Of a DNA stretch of 64,000 bases, positions 33,080-42,842 are shown piece after piece. This DNA comes from Arthrobacter sp. ISL-28 (GTDB taxonomy: Bacteria > Actinomycetota > Actinomycetes > Actinomycetales > Micrococcaceae): positions 113,685-177,684 of the forward strand of contig NZ_JAGGPJ010000014.1 of the NCBI RefSeq assembly GCF_018613875.1, read 5' to 3'. How positions within the stretch are numbered: position 1 is the first letter of the stretch; each line of letters starts with the position of its first letter. A model generated the notes under the pieces. The model ran no database searches and had not been told where the DNA came from. It saw only the letters and a program-made list of their open reading frames with translations. Made by a program: the position numbers and the translations under genes.

Positions 33080-35749
33080 TTGGACGTCAAATTCACCACC
33101 AAGAGCCAGGAGGCTCTTTCGGCGGCAGCCATGAACGCCTCGACGGCCGGAAACCCCCAGGTGGAACCGGCGCATCTGCTCAAGGCGCTGATGGACCAGC
33201 GGGAGGGCGTCGCCGTCGCGCTTCTCCGTGCCACGGGCACCGACGTCGATGCCGTCAGCGTCCAGGCCAGCTCAGCCATTAAGGCGCTGCCTGCGACTTC
33301 CGGCTCCTCCACCCAGCAGGCTCAGCTGTCCCGCCCTGCGCTCCAGGCAATCCAGAATGCCCAGAACGAGGCGGACAAGTTGGGTGATTCGTTTGTGTCC
33401 ACGGAGCACCTGCTGCTGGGCCTGTCGGCCGGAAATGACGCCGCCGCCAGATTGCTGCGTGAGGCGGGTGCCTCCCATGAGGCGCTGCTGGCCGCCCTGC
33501 CCGGTGTCCGTGGCGACCGAAAGGTCACCGGCCCGGACCCGGAGAATACTTTCCAAGCACTGGAAAAGTTCGGCACCGACCTCACAGCCATGGCGCGTGC
33601 GGGCAAGCTGGACCCCGTCATCGGACGGGACTCCGAGATCCGCCGCATCATTCAGGTCCTGAGCCGCCGCACCAAAAACAACCCCGTGCTCATCGGCGAA
33701 CCCGGCGTCGGCAAGACCGCCGTCGTCGAAGGCCTGGCCCAGCGGATGGTAGCGGGCGACGTTCCCGAAAGCCTCCGCGGAAAGTCGCTCATCACCTTGG
33801 ACCTGGCGTCGATGGTGGCAGGCGCGAAATACCGCGGCGAGTTCGAGGAACGCCTCAAGGCGGTGCTGGAGGAGATCAAGAACTCCGAAGGCCAGATCGT
33901 CACGTTCATCGACGAGATCCACACCGTCGTGGGTGCCGGCGCGACGGGAGAGAGCGCCATGGACGCGGGGAACATGCTGAAGCCCATGCTGGCCCGCGGC
34001 GAGCTGCGCCTCATCGGCGCGACCACCCTGGACGAATACCGCGAGAACATCGAGAAGGACCCCGCGCTGGAGCGGCGCTTCCAGCAGGTCTACGTGGGCG
34101 AGCCCAGTGTCGATGACACCATCGGCATTCTTCGCGGCCTGAAGGAGCGCTACGAGGCCCACCACAAGGTCGCCATCGCGGACTCGGCCCTGGTGGCCGC
34201 CGCCACCCTCTCCAACCGCTACATCTCCGGACGGCAACTGCCGGACAAGGCAATCGACCTCGTGGATGAAGCGGCATCGCGGCTCCGCATGGAAATCGAC
34301 TCCGCCCCGGAAGAGATCGACCAGCTGCGCCGCTCCGTCGACCGGCTCACGATGGAAGAGCTGGCGCTGCAGGGCGAGACCGATCCTGCCTCCGTTGAGC
34401 GGCTGGCCGCCTTGCGGGCGGACATGGCGGACAAGAAGGAAGCCCTCGCCGCCCTGAACGCCCGCTGGGAAGCCGAAAAAGCGGGCCTGAACCGCGTGGG
34501 TGACCTGAAGGCCAAACTGGACGAACTGCGGTCGGCCGCCGACAAGTACCAGCGTGAAGGTGACCTCGAGTCCGCCTCGCGCATCCTGTACGGCGAGCTT
34601 CCGGCGCTGGAGCGTGAACTGAATGCCGCCGCCGCCGAAGAGTCGGCCCGGGCGGAGCGCGGCGAGAATGCCCCCGCCCTGATGGTGGCGGAGGAAGTCA
34701 CCGCAGATGACATTGCCGAGGTGATTTCAGCCTGGACGGGCATCCCGGCAGGGCGGATGCTGCAGGGCGAAAGCCAGAAGCTGCTCCGCATGGAGGAGTT
34801 CCTGGGCAAGCGGCTTATCGGCCAGAAGAAGGCTGTGGCAGCGGTGTCGGATGCGGTGCGGCGCGCCCGTGCGGGTATCAGCGATCCCAACCGACCCACC
34901 GGCTCATTCCTGTTCCTCGGGCCCACCGGCGTCGGTAAGACCGAGCTCGCCAAGTCCCTCGCTGATTTCCTCTTCGACGACGAACGCGCCATGGTGCGGA
35001 TCGACATGTCCGAGTATTCGGAGAAGCACTCCGTAGCCCGGCTCGTCGGCGCTCCTCCCGGCTACGTGGGTTACGAGGAAGGCGGCCAGCTGACCGAAGC
35101 GGTTCGCCGCCGGCCGTACTCTGTCATCCTGCTGGACGAAGTTGAGAAGGCCCACCCGGAAGTCTTTGACATCCTCCTGCAGGTGCTCGACGACGGTCGG
35201 CTCACCGACGGTCAGGGCCGCACCGTTGACTTCCGCAACGTCATCCTCGTCCTGACCTCCAACCTGGGCAGCCAGTTCCTGGTGGACCAGAGCCTGGATG
35301 ACAGGGCGAAGAAGGATGCCGTGATGGCTGCGGTGCAGTCCGCCTTCAAGCCGGAGTTCCTGAACCGCCTGGACGAAGTGGTGCTGTTCGACGCGCTGAG
35401 CGTGGAGGAACTCGCAGCCATCGTGGAGCTGCAGGTTGCAGAACTCACCAAACGCTTGCACGAGCGGCGGCTGACGCTGGAAGTGACCGACGGCGCCCGC
35501 GCCTGGCTGGCAATGTCCGGCTTCGATTCGGCGTACGGCGCTCGCCCGCTGCGGCGCCTGGTGCAGCGCGAAATCGGCGACCGCTTGGCCAAGGCGATTT
35601 TGGCCGGGGAGATCGCCGACGGCGACACGGTGCTGGTGGACACGGCGACTGGCGTCGACGAACTCACTGTTGACGCCCTCGTGTCGGCCGGCAGGCAGGG
35701 CGCCGGTGCGCTCACCGGCAGCGGTCTGTCCGTGCGGCGGAAGGACTAG
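33080..35749 (+). CDS. clpB: ATP-dependent disaggregase ClpB
   Basis: 889-residue Hsp104-type chaperone that solubilises aggregated proteins with DnaK. Domains are an N-domain ([19 protein letters not shown]), AAA-1 with Walker A GEPGVGKT and Walker B TFIDEIHT, a coiled-coil M-domain (about residues 395-525), and AAA-2 with GPTGVGKT and [16 protein letters not shown] plus the sensor-2 GARPLRR. The start is TTG 33080, supported by GGAAGGAG seven bases upstream. A HAIR operator precedes it, so HspR-controlled heat induction is expected. A short Gly/Ser-rich tail follows the last domain. Confidence 0.97.
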   Translation: MDVKFTTKSQEALSAAAMNASTAGNPQVEPAHLLKALMDQREGVAVALLRATGTDVDAVSVQASSAIKALPATSGSSTQQAQLSRPALQAIQNAQNEADKLGDSFVSTEHLLLGLSAGNDAAARLLREAGASHEALLAALPGVRGDRKVTGPDPENTFQALEKFGTDLTAMARAGKLDPVIGRDSEIRRIIQVLSRRTKNNPVLIGEPGVGKTAVVEGLAQRMVAGDVPESLRGKSLITLDLASMVAGAKYRGEFEERLKAVLEEIKNSEGQIVTFIDEIHTVVGAGATGESAMDAGNMLKPMLARGELRLIGATTLDEYRENIEKDPALERRFQQVYVGEPSVDDTIGILRGLKERYEAHHKVAIADSALVAAATLSNRYISGRQLPDKAIDLVDEAASRLRMEIDSAPEEIDQLRRSVDRLTMEELALQGETDPASVERLAALRADMADKKEALAALNARWEAEKAGLNRVGDLKAKLDELRSAADKYQREGDLESASRILYGELPALERELNAAAAEESARAERGENAPALMVAEEVTADDIAEVISAWTGIPAGRMLQGESQKLLRMEEFLGKRLIGQKKAVAAVSDAVRRARAGISDPNRPTGSFLFLGPTGVGKTELAKSLADFLFDDERAMVRIDMSEYSEKHSVARLVGAPPGYVGYEEGGQLTEAVRRRPYSVILLDEVEKAHPEVFDILLQVLDDGRLTDGQGRTVDFRNVILVLTSNLGSQFLVDQSLDDRAKKDAVMAAVQSAFKPEFLNRLDEVVLFDALSVEELAAIVELQVAELTKRLHERRLTLEVTDGARAWLAMSGFDSAYGARPLRRLVQREIGDRLAKAILAGEIADGDTVLVDTATGVDELTVDALVSAGRQGAGALTGSGLSVRRKD

Positions 35750-35814
35750 TCCGGCGGGAGGGTAGCGGCGGAGGGCCCGGCGTCGGACGGGCTGGCGGCA
35801 CAAGGATTGGCGGC

Positions 35815-35832
35815 GCCGGCCGCAGGGCCGGC
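35815..35832. terminator. GC hairpin between clpB and convergent gene
   Basis: GCCGGCC (35815-35821) pairs with GGCCGGC (35826-35832) around a GCAG loop in the gap between the clpB stop and the convergent membrane-protein stop. Extra GC complementarity surrounds it. No T-run on either side. Confidence 0.4.
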
Positions 35833-35851
35833 TGTAGGGCCACTTGCAGGA

Positions 35852-36541
35852 CTAGGGGAGCAGGCTGGCCTTGATGATGTTGCCGGCGTCAGCGGTGACG
35901 TAGCAGTCCACGCGGCGGTCGCCCTGCCTCCAACTGTCGGAGCTGGGGTAGGCCAGCCGATACTCCAACACGTAGGCGTTGGATTTGCTGGTCAGGGATG
36001 CCGTTTGGCAGACCTCGCGTGCCTTGGCCTTCATCGCCGTGCTGCCGGGGAAGGAATCCTCGGCAGCGTAGCGGTGGGCTGCCACAAGCTGGGCCGAGTG
36101 AGCAGATGCGCAGTCCACCACGGTGGCGCCTGTTGCGGAAGGGTCAAAATCCTTGAAGCAGTCGCCCACCCTGAAGTCCAGCGGGCTCACGCCCTTCAGG
36201 GGAAGGCTGGGGCGGGGCGTTGCGGGAGGCGTGGCAGGGGAGACCTGCCCGGCAGGCGAGCCCGGCTGGCCCGCCGCCTTCATTGTTGCGTTGGCCAGCA
36301 GGGAGGTCAGCAGCCAGACGAACAAGCCGCCCACAACGAGCAGCGCCACCACGAAACCCACTTTGAACAGATTCTGCTGCAGCTCCGCACGGAGCCTCGG
36401 CAAGTGGAAGGTTTCCCCCACAGTTTTGGGTGGGGCTGAGTTCTCAGCGGCTGATGTGGGAGCGGCCGATGTGGGCGGGGCCGATGGAGTCGGCGGGATT
36501 GGCCGCGGCCGCGCGTCGGGGACTGGATTGTTTTCATTCAC
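35852..36541 (-). CDS. Septum-formation family membrane protein
   Basis: Single-pass membrane protein of about 229 residues. A Pro/Ala/Ser-rich cytoplasmic N-terminus (about 60 residues) is followed by one helix (VGFVVALLVVGGLFVWLLT). After a Pro-rich linker comes an extracytoplasmic domain with paired Cys (VGDCFKDFD, VVDCASAHSAQ, VCQTA, RVDCYVT), the pattern of the actinobacterial septum-formation/DUF4190-associated domain. GTG 36541 is preferred because GGAAGGGG lies just upstream; ATG 36562 is also in frame. A role at the cell envelope or septum is inferred from the family. Confidence 0.75.
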   Translation of the reverse strand: MNENNPVPDARPRPIPPTPSAPPTSAAPTSAAENSAPPKTVGETFHLPRLRAELQQNLFKVGFVVALLVVGGLFVWLLTSLLANATMKAAGQPGSPAGQVSPATPPATPRPSLPLKGVSPLDFRVGDCFKDFDPSATGATVVDCASAHSAQLVAAHRYAAEDSFPGSTAMKAKAREVCQTASLTSKSNAYVLEYRLAYPSSDSWRQGDRRVDCYVTADAGNIIKASLLP

Positions 36542-36911
36542 TTGGGACGGCACCCCTTCCATGTGGTCGTTTCGCCTGGTCTCTGGTTCCTGCCTCGGCT
36601 TCCGAAGCGGCTTCCGAAGCGGCTTCCGTGGGGCTCTGCTCCCTGTGCTGCCCCTCTCCGCTGCCGCTCGGGCCGTTTCCCAAAGCCGATTATTTCAGTC
36701 GTTTCAGGAGACTCTATCGAACAAAAAATCCTTGGAACGCCGTGATTACGGCGGAAGTTGTGCGGACACCGGCCTGGCCGACGCGCCCGTGGGGAGCAGT
36801 TGCCGCAGAAAGCATGTAATCTAGGGATACGACAAATTGACCAAACATTCCGGGGCCTCACCGATAGCCAAGGTGACCACCTCCGGTCCAAGTACAAAAG
36901 GGGGTCACGCC
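36542..36911. other. Divergent intergenic region, no gene seen
   Basis: This gap of about 370 bases separates the septum-family gene from the DUF3073 gene. The only structure noted is a 12-bp tandem repeat (GGCTTCCGAAGC, about 2.7 copies at 36597-36628), each unit being itself a partial palindrome. The part from 36690 is AT-richer and probably holds the DUF3073 promoter. Confidence 0.4.
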
Positions 36912-37145
36912 ATGGGGCGCGGCCGTCAAAAGGCAAAAGCTACCAAGCAGGCTCGGGACATTAAGTACTACTCCCCGAACACTGACTATTCGGCCCTTCA
37001 GCGTGAGCTCACGGGTCCGGGAAGTCGTGCCACGAGCCATTTCGCGAATGAACCGGTCGAACCGGACTATTCAGCCTACGTGGATAAGTACGCGGACGAT
37101 TTGGAAGACGACGACGACGAGGTAGACACCCGTCGGATCGGTTAG
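36912..37145 (+). CDS. DUF3073 small protein
   Basis: 77-residue protein of a family restricted to Actinobacteria. It starts MGRGRQKAKATKQARDIKYY, a basic stretch, and ends in an acidic one (DDLEDDDDEVDTRRIG), giving a strongly bipolar charge. STDYSALQ-like and DYSAYVDKYADD segments are typical. ATG 36912 gives the conserved family start. Function unknown; the basic N-terminus could bind nucleic acid, which is inference only. A terminator lies about 120 bases downstream. Confidence 0.88.
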   Translation: MGRGRQKAKATKQARDIKYYSPNTDYSALQRELTGPGSRATSHFANEPVEPDYSAYVDKYADDLEDDDDEVDTRRIG

Positions 37146-37540
37146 TCGTTACAGCATGAACCTGCCGTAAGGCAATCAGCTGCACGCCGCCGTCGTACAC
37201 CTGTGTACGTCGTTTATTCCGGCACCACTTCTCTCCGGGATCAGGTGCCGCCACAATTATCAGGCCCGTTGGGCACGTCACTCTGTGGCGTGCCCAATGG
37301 GCCTTTTGCGGCCCCGGGGGGCATCTGGGAGCCACTCCCGACATTTCTGCACCTATTTACTATTCCAACGCCACGTCCGGACCGTCAGATCCAAGGTTTG
37401 CTGACGGCGAGGGGGCGCAAAGGCGTGCAGAAAAGTGCGGCCTCGAGGGGTGACCGCAGGCAGAATCCGGTCGCCTTCACCGGCCGGCCTGTTCACGTCT
37501 AGGCTGGTAAGGGTTTCTGTCCAACGAAAGGGATGACGGC
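37146..37540. other. Intergenic region with palindrome and terminator, no gene seen
   Basis: Nearly 400 bases without a supported gene. It contains CGTACAC-CT-GTGTACG (37194-37209), a symmetric operator-like site, and the hairpin-plus-T-run at 37263-37307. The part from 37310 to 37540 has no recognisable coding sequence and presumably holds the promoter of the VOC gene. Confidence 0.4.
37263..37307 (+). terminator. Intrinsic terminator
   Basis: GGCCCGTTGGGCACG (37263-37277) pairs with CGTGCCCAATGGGCC (37289-37303) with a single mismatch around an 11-base loop, then TTTT. A classical Rho-independent terminator. It is 117 bases beyond the DUF3073 stop, leaving room for a 3' UTR or small RNA. 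Confidence 0.82.
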
Positions 37541-38368
37541 ATGGTTCAGCGCAACGGATACACCCGCGGGGAGCTGTGCTGGGCGGACGTCCAGACCCCG
37601 GACGTGGCGGCCGCCAAGTCGTTTTACACCGCGGTGTTCGGCTGGCGCTATGAGGACCGGCCCACGCCCGACGGGCGCAGCTACGCCCAGGCTTTCCTTG
37701 ACGGGGATCTCGTCGCCGTTGTCGCGCCGCAGCCCGTGCCGGAGGAATCCACGCCGGCGCGATGGAATGTCTACTTCGCCGCGGATGATGCCCGGGACGT
37801 GGCCGAAGAGACCCGGCACGCCGGCGGGACCGTGCAGTTCGGCCCGGAGGAAGTGGGGGACACCGGCGTCCTGCTGTTCCTCGCGCCGCCCGGGGGCGGC
37901 ACTACCGGTGTCTGGCAGGCCGGAACGCACGCCGGCAGCGGGCGTTACCACGAGCCTGGTGCGTTTGCCTGGGCCGAACTCCTCACGCCCGAGCCGCAGG
38001 CCGCCGTCGGGTTTTTCCAGCAGGTGTTCGGGCACGAGGTGACCGAATACCCGCAGGACGACGGCGGCACGTACACCACCCTCATCGTGAATGGCGCGGA
38101 GGTGGCCGGCGTGGCCCCGGCGCCGGACGCGGAGGGGGAGCCGGATACTGACGCGGAGTTGGAGGCTCAGGGGACGGACGGCGCCGAAAGGCGCGCCCGG
38201 CTGGGCTGGCAGGTCTACTTCGGCGTCTCCAGCGTCAAGGAAGCCGTGCTGGCGGCCGTGGCTGCCGGCGCAGAGGTGCTCGTGGAGCCGGAGTTCGAAG
38301 ACGACGAAGGAACCATTGCAACCCTGAAGGATCCGCAAGGCGGCGTCTTCAGCGTCCTGGAGGTTTAA
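37541..38368 (+). CDS. Two-domain VOC (glyoxalase/bleomycin-resistance) protein
   Basis: 275 residues containing two vicinal-oxygen-chelate modules. The first runs from GELCWADVQTPDVAAAKSFY to about residue 125. The second opens FAWAELLTPEPQAAVGFFQQ and ends ATLKDPQGGVFSVLEV. This resembles the 27-kDa antigen (CFP30B)-type VOC proteins of Actinobacteria. An acidic loop (EGEPDTDAELEAQ) interrupts the second domain. Possible roles are binding or modifying a small molecule; none is established. A modular repeat follows the stop by 2 bases. Confidence 0.85.
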   Translation: MVQRNGYTRGELCWADVQTPDVAAAKSFYTAVFGWRYEDRPTPDGRSYAQAFLDGDLVAVVAPQPVPEESTPARWNVYFAADDARDVAEETRHAGGTVQFGPEEVGDTGVLLFLAPPGGGTTGVWQAGTHAGSGRYHEPGAFAWAELLTPEPQAAVGFFQQVFGHEVTEYPQDDGGTYTTLIVNGAEVAGVAPAPDAEGEPDTDAELEAQGTDGAERRARLGWQVYFGVSSVKEAVLAAVAAGAEVLVEPEFEDDEGTIATLKDPQGGVFSVLEV

Positions 38369-38370
38369 AC

Positions 38371-38483
38371 GTCGAGTGCTCCGTAGCTGCCCTTATGAAC
38401 CCTCTAAACGGCAGCTGGGCCCACGCCGGCAGGGTTCCCTGGCCGAGCGTGCGAGGCGAGGGGGCCGGTGGGGAGCACTCGAT
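38371..38483. repeat. Family B intergenic hairpin repeat with one inserted GC block
   Basis: Outer arms TCGAGTGCTCC / GGAGCACTCGA and inner arms AGCTGCC / GGCAGCT match the minimal element at 16457-16518, and the loop ATGAACCCTCTA is the reverse complement of the loop there. Between inner arm and outer right arm lies an extra block at 38417-38471 beginning GGGCCCACGCCGGCAGGG, which reappears inverted, and twice in tandem, near 63.7 kb. It lies between convergent VOC and purM stops. Confidence 0.82.
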
Positions 38484-38490
38484 GAGTTAT

Positions 38491-39699
38491 TTAAGCGTAG
38501 GTGTTGACCATCCGGACAGCGCCGCCGTCCACACCCTTGGCGCCCTGGACGTAGTCCGGGCCGGTCTTGAGGACGGCGTCGGAGTCGGCGCCGACCGTGC
38601 CCATGATCCAGGAAGGCAGGCCGCGCTCGTTCAGCCGGGCCGCCGCGGCGTCAGCGACGTCGGCGGAGACGATCGCCACCATGCCCACGCCGAGGTTGAG
38701 CGTGCGTTCGAGGTCGGCCAGGGGGACGCGGCCGAGCTCGGAGACCAGCTTGAAGATGGCCGGCAGTTCCCAGGTGGCGCGGTCGACCGTGGCCACGAGG
38801 CCCTGGGGCAGGACGCGGGCCAGGTTGGCGGCGAGGCCGCCGCCGGTGACATGGCTGAACCCGTGCACGGCTCCGCCGCCTGTGGCAGGGTCAGTCGTCA
38901 CCGGGAAGGTCCGGGCCAGGTCCAGGCAGTCAGCGGCGTAGACACGTGTGGGCTCCAGCAGTTCCTCGCCCAGCGTGCGGCCGAGTTCAGAGACCTGGCG
39001 GTCGAGGGCCCAGCCGGCGTGGTTGATGACGCGGCGGACCAGGGAGTACCCGTTCGAGTGCAGGCCGGAGGAAGCCATGCCGATCACCACGTCGCCGGCG
39101 CGGACACGGTCCGGACCCAGCAGGGCGTCGGCTTCGACAACGCCGGTGGCTGCGCCGGCAACGTCGTATTCGTGCTCGCCCAGCAGGCCGGGGTGCTCGG
39201 CGGTTTCGCCGCCCACGAGGGCGGTGCCGGCGACGGAGCAGGCCGCTGCGATGCCGCGGACGATGTCCGCGATGCGCTCGGGGACCACCTTGCCGCAGGC
39301 GATGTAGTCGGTCATGTACAGCGGCTCGGCACCCACCACCACGATGTCGTCCACCACCATGCCCACGAGGTCGAAGCCGATGGTGTCGTGGATGTCCATG
39401 GCCTGCGCGATGGCCACTTTGGTGCCCACACCGTCGGTGGACGTGGCCAGCAGCGGGCGCCTGTAGGTGAGCAGCTTCGAGACGTCGTACAGTCCCGCAA
39501 AACCGCCGACGCCGCCGATCACCGAGGCGTTGTGCGTCGCCTTGACGGCGCCCTTCATCAGTTCGACGGCGCGGTCTCCGGCTTCGACGTCGACGCCGGC
39601 GGAGGCATACGTGATGCCGGCGTTGGTCTGCGCCAGATTGTTCTGGGCCAAACCGTTCTGGGCGGCGTTCATGTCAGCAGTGGGGGAGGCGGAAGTCAT
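38491..39699 (-). CDS. purM: Phosphoribosylformylglycinamidine cyclo-ligase (AIR synthetase)
   Basis: 402-residue enzyme closing the imidazole ring in purine synthesis (FGAM to AIR, ATP-dependent). Conserved parts are GGFAGLYDVSKL, TSTDGVGTKVAIAQ, GMVVDDIVVVGAEPL, LVGGETAEHPG and SGLHSNGYSLVRR, plus the SHVTGGGLAANL phosphate loop. About 30 residues of Ala/Asn-rich sequence precede the usual start. The ATG overlaps the purF stop (4 bases), so the two steps are co-translated. Confidence 0.96.
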   Translation of the reverse strand: MTSASPTADMNAAQNGLAQNNLAQTNAGITYASAGVDVEAGDRAVELMKGAVKATHNASVIGGVGGFAGLYDVSKLLTYRRPLLATSTDGVGTKVAIAQAMDIHDTIGFDLVGMVVDDIVVVGAEPLYMTDYIACGKVVPERIADIVRGIAAACSVAGTALVGGETAEHPGLLGEHEYDVAGAATGVVEADALLGPDRVRAGDVVIGMASSGLHSNGYSLVRRVINHAGWALDRQVSELGRTLGEELLEPTRVYAADCLDLARTFPVTTDPATGGGAVHGFSHVTGGGLAANLARVLPQGLVATVDRATWELPAIFKLVSELGRVPLADLERTLNLGVGMVAIVSADVADAAAARLNERGLPSWIMGTVGADSDAVLKTGPDYVQGAKGVDGGAVRMVNTYA

Positions 39700-41438
39700 A
39701 GGGACTCTTTCTTGTCAGCGCCGACGGGAGCAGCGTCGTGGTGAACGTCAGGGACGAGGTCGGCCTCGGTCAGGAGGTTCTCGAATTCGGAATCCGGTCC
39801 GGGGTCGCACCCCGTTGCACCGGGCTTCTCCGCCGGGTCTTCGGTGACGGGAATGGTCGCCGGGTTGCCGGCGGCCACCTCGGCCGGTTCGACGGCGGCC
39901 GCGGCGCTGCCGGCGGTTGCCGCACCGGCCGACACGGCAGGACCCGTAGCAGCAGCGGCAGGGAGGCCGCCGAGGTCCGTGCGCTCCAGCAGGTTCTTGC
40001 CCAGCTTGTCTGAGCCAGGAAGCTCGATGGGGTACTTGCCGGTGAAGCAGGCAGTGCAGAGCCGTTCGCGGGGCTGCTGGGTGGCGCCGATCATGCCGTC
40101 TTCGGAAATGTAGGCCAGCGAATCAGCGCCGATCGCCTGGGAGATTTCCTCGATGGTGGCGCCGTTGGCGATCAGTTCCGCGCGGGACGCGAAGTCGATG
40201 CCGTAGAAGCAGGGCCACTGGACCGGCGGGGAGGAGATCTTCACGTGAACGGCGGCGGCGCCGGCCTCGCGGAGCATCCGCACGATGGCGCGCTGCGTGT
40301 TGCCGCGGACAATCGAATCGTCCACCACGACGACGCGCTTGCCGCGGATCACGGATTCCAGGGCGTTGAGTTTGAGCCGGATGCCGAGCTGGCGCAGCGT
40401 CTGTGAGGGCTGGATGAACGTGCGGCCCACGTAGGAGTTCTTGACGAAGCCGTGAGCGAATGGAATGCCGGACTCCTCGGCGTAGCCGACGGCGGCGGGA
40501 GTACCGGATTCGGGGACCGGAATGACGATGTCCGCTTCCTGGGTGTTTTCCCGGGCCAGCTGGCGGCCCATTTCCACGCGGGATTCGTAGACGGAGCGTC
40601 CCGCGATCGCAGCGTCGGGGCGCGCGAGGTAGACGTACTCGAAAACGCAACCGGCCGGCGTCGGCTCTGCGAAGCGCTGGGAGCGCACGCCCTGCTCGTC
40701 GATGGCGATGAATTCGCCCGGCTCGATTTCACGGATGAAGCTGGCGCCAACGGTGGCGAGGGCGGACTGCTCGGAGGCAACCACCCAGCCACGCTCCAGC
40801 CGGCCGAGGACCAGCGGGCGGATGCCGAACGTGTCGCGGGCGGCGTACAGGGTGCCTTCGTCCATGAAGACAAAGCAGAAGCCGCCGCGGATCTTGGGGA
40901 GCAGTTCAATGGCGGTCTGTTCGAGGGTCTTGCCCTCTTCGCCCTCGAGCAGAGCCGTGACCAACGCGGTGTCCGAGGTGTTGCCCTGTTTCATCTCGCC
41001 GCTGAGCTGGCCGCCGTTGCGGTCCGTGATCATGGCGTTGAGTTCGGCGGTGTTGGTCAGGTTGCCGTTGTGTGCCAGGGCAACCGTACCGGTCGCGGTG
41101 GCGCCGAGCGTGGGCTGGGCGTTGGCCCAGTGGCTGGCTCCGGTGGTGGAGTAGCGGCAGTGGCCGACAGCCAGGTGCCCGGTGAGGGTGTTCAGCGTGG
41201 TCTCGTCGAAGACCTGGGAGACGAGGCCCATGTCCTTGTAGACGTTGATCCGCTTGCCGTCGCTGGTGGCTATGCCAGCCGACTCCTGACCGCGGTGCTG
41301 CAGTGCATACAGCCCGTAATAGGTGAGTTTTGCTACTTCTTCACCTGGTGCCCAAACCCCGAAGACGCCGCAAGCGTCCTGGGGGCCCTTTTCGCCAGGG
41401 AGAAGATCATGAGAAAGTTTTCCATCGCCGCGTGCCAC
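39696..41438 (-). CDS. purF: Amidophosphoribosyltransferase
   Basis: First committed enzyme of purine synthesis (PRPP + Gln to phosphoribosylamine). The N-terminal-nucleophile Cys follows a short propeptide (GPQDACGVFGVWAPG). The PRPP loop is VVVVDDSIVRGNTQR, and LCTACFTGKYPIELPG near residue 480 contains conserved cysteines. At 580 residues it is longer than usual because of an Ala/Val-rich, then acidic C-terminal extension of about 80 residues. Start is GTG 41438; GATAAT ends 6 bases before it, pointing to a leaderless transcript. purM follows with a 4-base overlap. Confidence 0.96.
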   Translation of the reverse strand: MARGDGKLSHDLLPGEKGPQDACGVFGVWAPGEEVAKLTYYGLYALQHRGQESAGIATSDGKRINVYKDMGLVSQVFDETTLNTLTGHLAVGHCRYSTTGASHWANAQPTLGATATGTVALAHNGNLTNTAELNAMITDRNGGQLSGEMKQGNTSDTALVTALLEGEEGKTLEQTAIELLPKIRGGFCFVFMDEGTLYAARDTFGIRPLVLGRLERGWVVASEQSALATVGASFIREIEPGEFIAIDEQGVRSQRFAEPTPAGCVFEYVYLARPDAAIAGRSVYESRVEMGRQLARENTQEADIVIPVPESGTPAAVGYAEESGIPFAHGFVKNSYVGRTFIQPSQTLRQLGIRLKLNALESVIRGKRVVVVDDSIVRGNTQRAIVRMLREAGAAAVHVKISSPPVQWPCFYGIDFASRAELIANGATIEEISQAIGADSLAYISEDGMIGATQQPRERLCTACFTGKYPIELPGSDKLGKNLLERTDLGGLPAAAATGPAVSAGAATAGSAAAAVEPAEVAAGNPATIPVTEDPAEKPGATGCDPGPDSEFENLLTEADLVPDVHHDAAPVGADKKESL

Positions 41439-41485
41439 TGGTCGATTATCTCATGTCATCAGGTAGAGAACTTCCGGCGGCCGGT

Positions 41486-41947
41486 TTATGACCGGTGGCC
41501 GGGACCGCTGCCGTTGTCACCCTGCTGCTGCTGCGGGTGCCCGGGGGCAGGGTGCTGTTCCGCCTCAGGCGTGGGCTGTTCCGCGTCAGGCGTGGGCTGT
41601 TCCGCGTCAGGAAGGGACTCTTCCGTTTCGGGAACAGCTTCGACGAGGGCGTGCTCGGCACGTTTGACGCTCAGCCGGTCCAGGACCAGCGCGGCAATTG
41701 CGCCGAGGATCACACCGCCGGCTCCGCACAGCACCATGAAGAAGCCGAAGACGGTTCCGGGGTCGTAGCTGGCGCTGGCGGGCAGTGCGTAGGCGATAAT
41801 TGCCGCCACAGCGATGCCGACGAGCCCGCCCAGGATCAGGAACGGGACGTACTTTGGTGCTCGTCGAACGGTTATGCCGCGCCGCTCAGGCGTGGCGTGC
41901 CGCTCAACGTTTTCGCGCCGTTCAGGGGTGGGGTCGTCAGAAGCCAT
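41486..41947 (-). CDS. Small two-helix membrane protein with repetitive acidic tail
   Basis: 153 residues with a charged N-terminus, two transmembrane helices (FLILGGLVGIAVAAIIAYAL and a Gly-rich second one) and a C-terminal tail. The tail contains near-repeats of PDAEQPT encoded by tandem copies in the DNA around 41563-41620. The helix pair with YDPGTVFGFFMVLCG between resembles conserved actinobacterial membrane proteins found next to purF. No catalytic motif is seen. It probably has its own promoter; its stop is about 35 bases before the purF promoter. Confidence 0.75.
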   Translation of the reverse strand: MASDDPTPERRENVERHATPERRGITVRRAPKYVPFLILGGLVGIAVAAIIAYALPASASYDPGTVFGFFMVLCGAGGVILGAIAALVLDRLSVKRAEHALVEAVPETEESLPDAEQPTPDAEQPTPEAEQHPAPGHPQQQQGDNGSGPGHRS

Positions 41948-41974
41948 GCCATCTAGCCTACTGTCAGGGCCGTG

Positions 41975-42832
41975 TCAGACCAGAACCGAAGCGTCCACGA
42001 ACCGCTGCCGCTGCTCGCCCAGCACGTCGCCGCCGGACATCCGGATCACGTCCCCGGCTTTGAGGTACGGGAAGCGGCCGGAGAGCGCGACGCCGGCCGG
42101 GGTGCCGGTGGTGATGAGGTCGCCGGGTTCGAGCACCATGTAGTGCGAGAGGCGGCGGACCAGCTCGGCCGCTCCGAAGATCATGTCCCGCGTCGAGCTC
42201 TTCTGGCGCGGTTCATCGTTGACCCACGAGGCGAGCTCTATGCCGTCAGCATCGGCAGCGGAGGGGGGTACCAGCCACGGGCCCAGCGGGTTGAAGGTGG
42301 GGCAGGACTTCCCCAATGACCATTGCGGTCCGGAATGCTCCAGCTGGTACTCGCGCTCGGAGACGTCATTGGAGAGCACGAACCCGGCGATGCAGGCGGC
42401 GGCATCAGTGTCGGACGTCAGGTAGCTGGCGGGCTGGCCGATCACCACCCCCAGCTCAACCTCCCAGTCCACCCGCTGCGCGCCGGGCAGGATGACGACG
42501 TCGTCGTTGGGCCCAACGACCGTGGTGGGGTGCTTGAAGAAGATGATGGGCCGCTCAGGCTCCGGAAGGCCCGATTCGGCGGCATGAGCTGCATAGTTCA
42601 GCCCGACGCCGATCACCGCGCCAGGCCTGGCGATGGGCGCGCCGATCCGCTTTCCCTCGAGGGAGACGTAGGGCAGGCCCGTGAGGTCCAGTTCATCCAG
42701 CTGGTGGGCCCAGGTCTGCAGGAAGCTGCCGTCGATGTCTGAAGTGACAGGGCGCAGGTCGTACGCGTGACCTTCGTCGTCGATGATTACCGGGATCTCG
42801 TTCCCGGCCGTGCCAATGCGCATCAGCCGCAT
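41975..42832 (-). CDS. Fumarylacetoacetate hydrolase family protein
   Basis: 285-residue FAH-superfamily enzyme. IGVGLNYAAHAAESG, the metal-binding DWEVELGVVIG (Glu-x-Glu), GFVLSNDVSERE, KSCPTFNPLGPWLV and the TGTPAGVAL loop are standard. The family hydrolyses or decarboxylates beta-diketo and 2-oxo acids. Here it lies 10 bases after hiuH in a urate-degradation operon, which hints at an acid downstream of allantoin or urate, for example a ureidoglycolate-type lyase. That is inference; ordinary 2-oxo-acid hydrolase activity remains possible. Confidence 0.88.
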   Translation of the reverse strand: MRLMRIGTAGNEIPVIIDDEGHAYDLRPVTSDIDGSFLQTWAHQLDELDLTGLPYVSLEGKRIGAPIARPGAVIGVGLNYAAHAAESGLPEPERPIIFFKHPTTVVGPNDDVVILPGAQRVDWEVELGVVIGQPASYLTSDTDAAACIAGFVLSNDVSEREYQLEHSGPQWSLGKSCPTFNPLGPWLVPPSAADADGIELASWVNDEPRQKSSTRDMIFGAAELVRRLSHYMVLEPGDLITTGTPAGVALSGRFPYLKAGDVIRMSGGDVLGEQRQRFVDASVLV

Positions 42833-42842
42833 GGTTGTCCTT

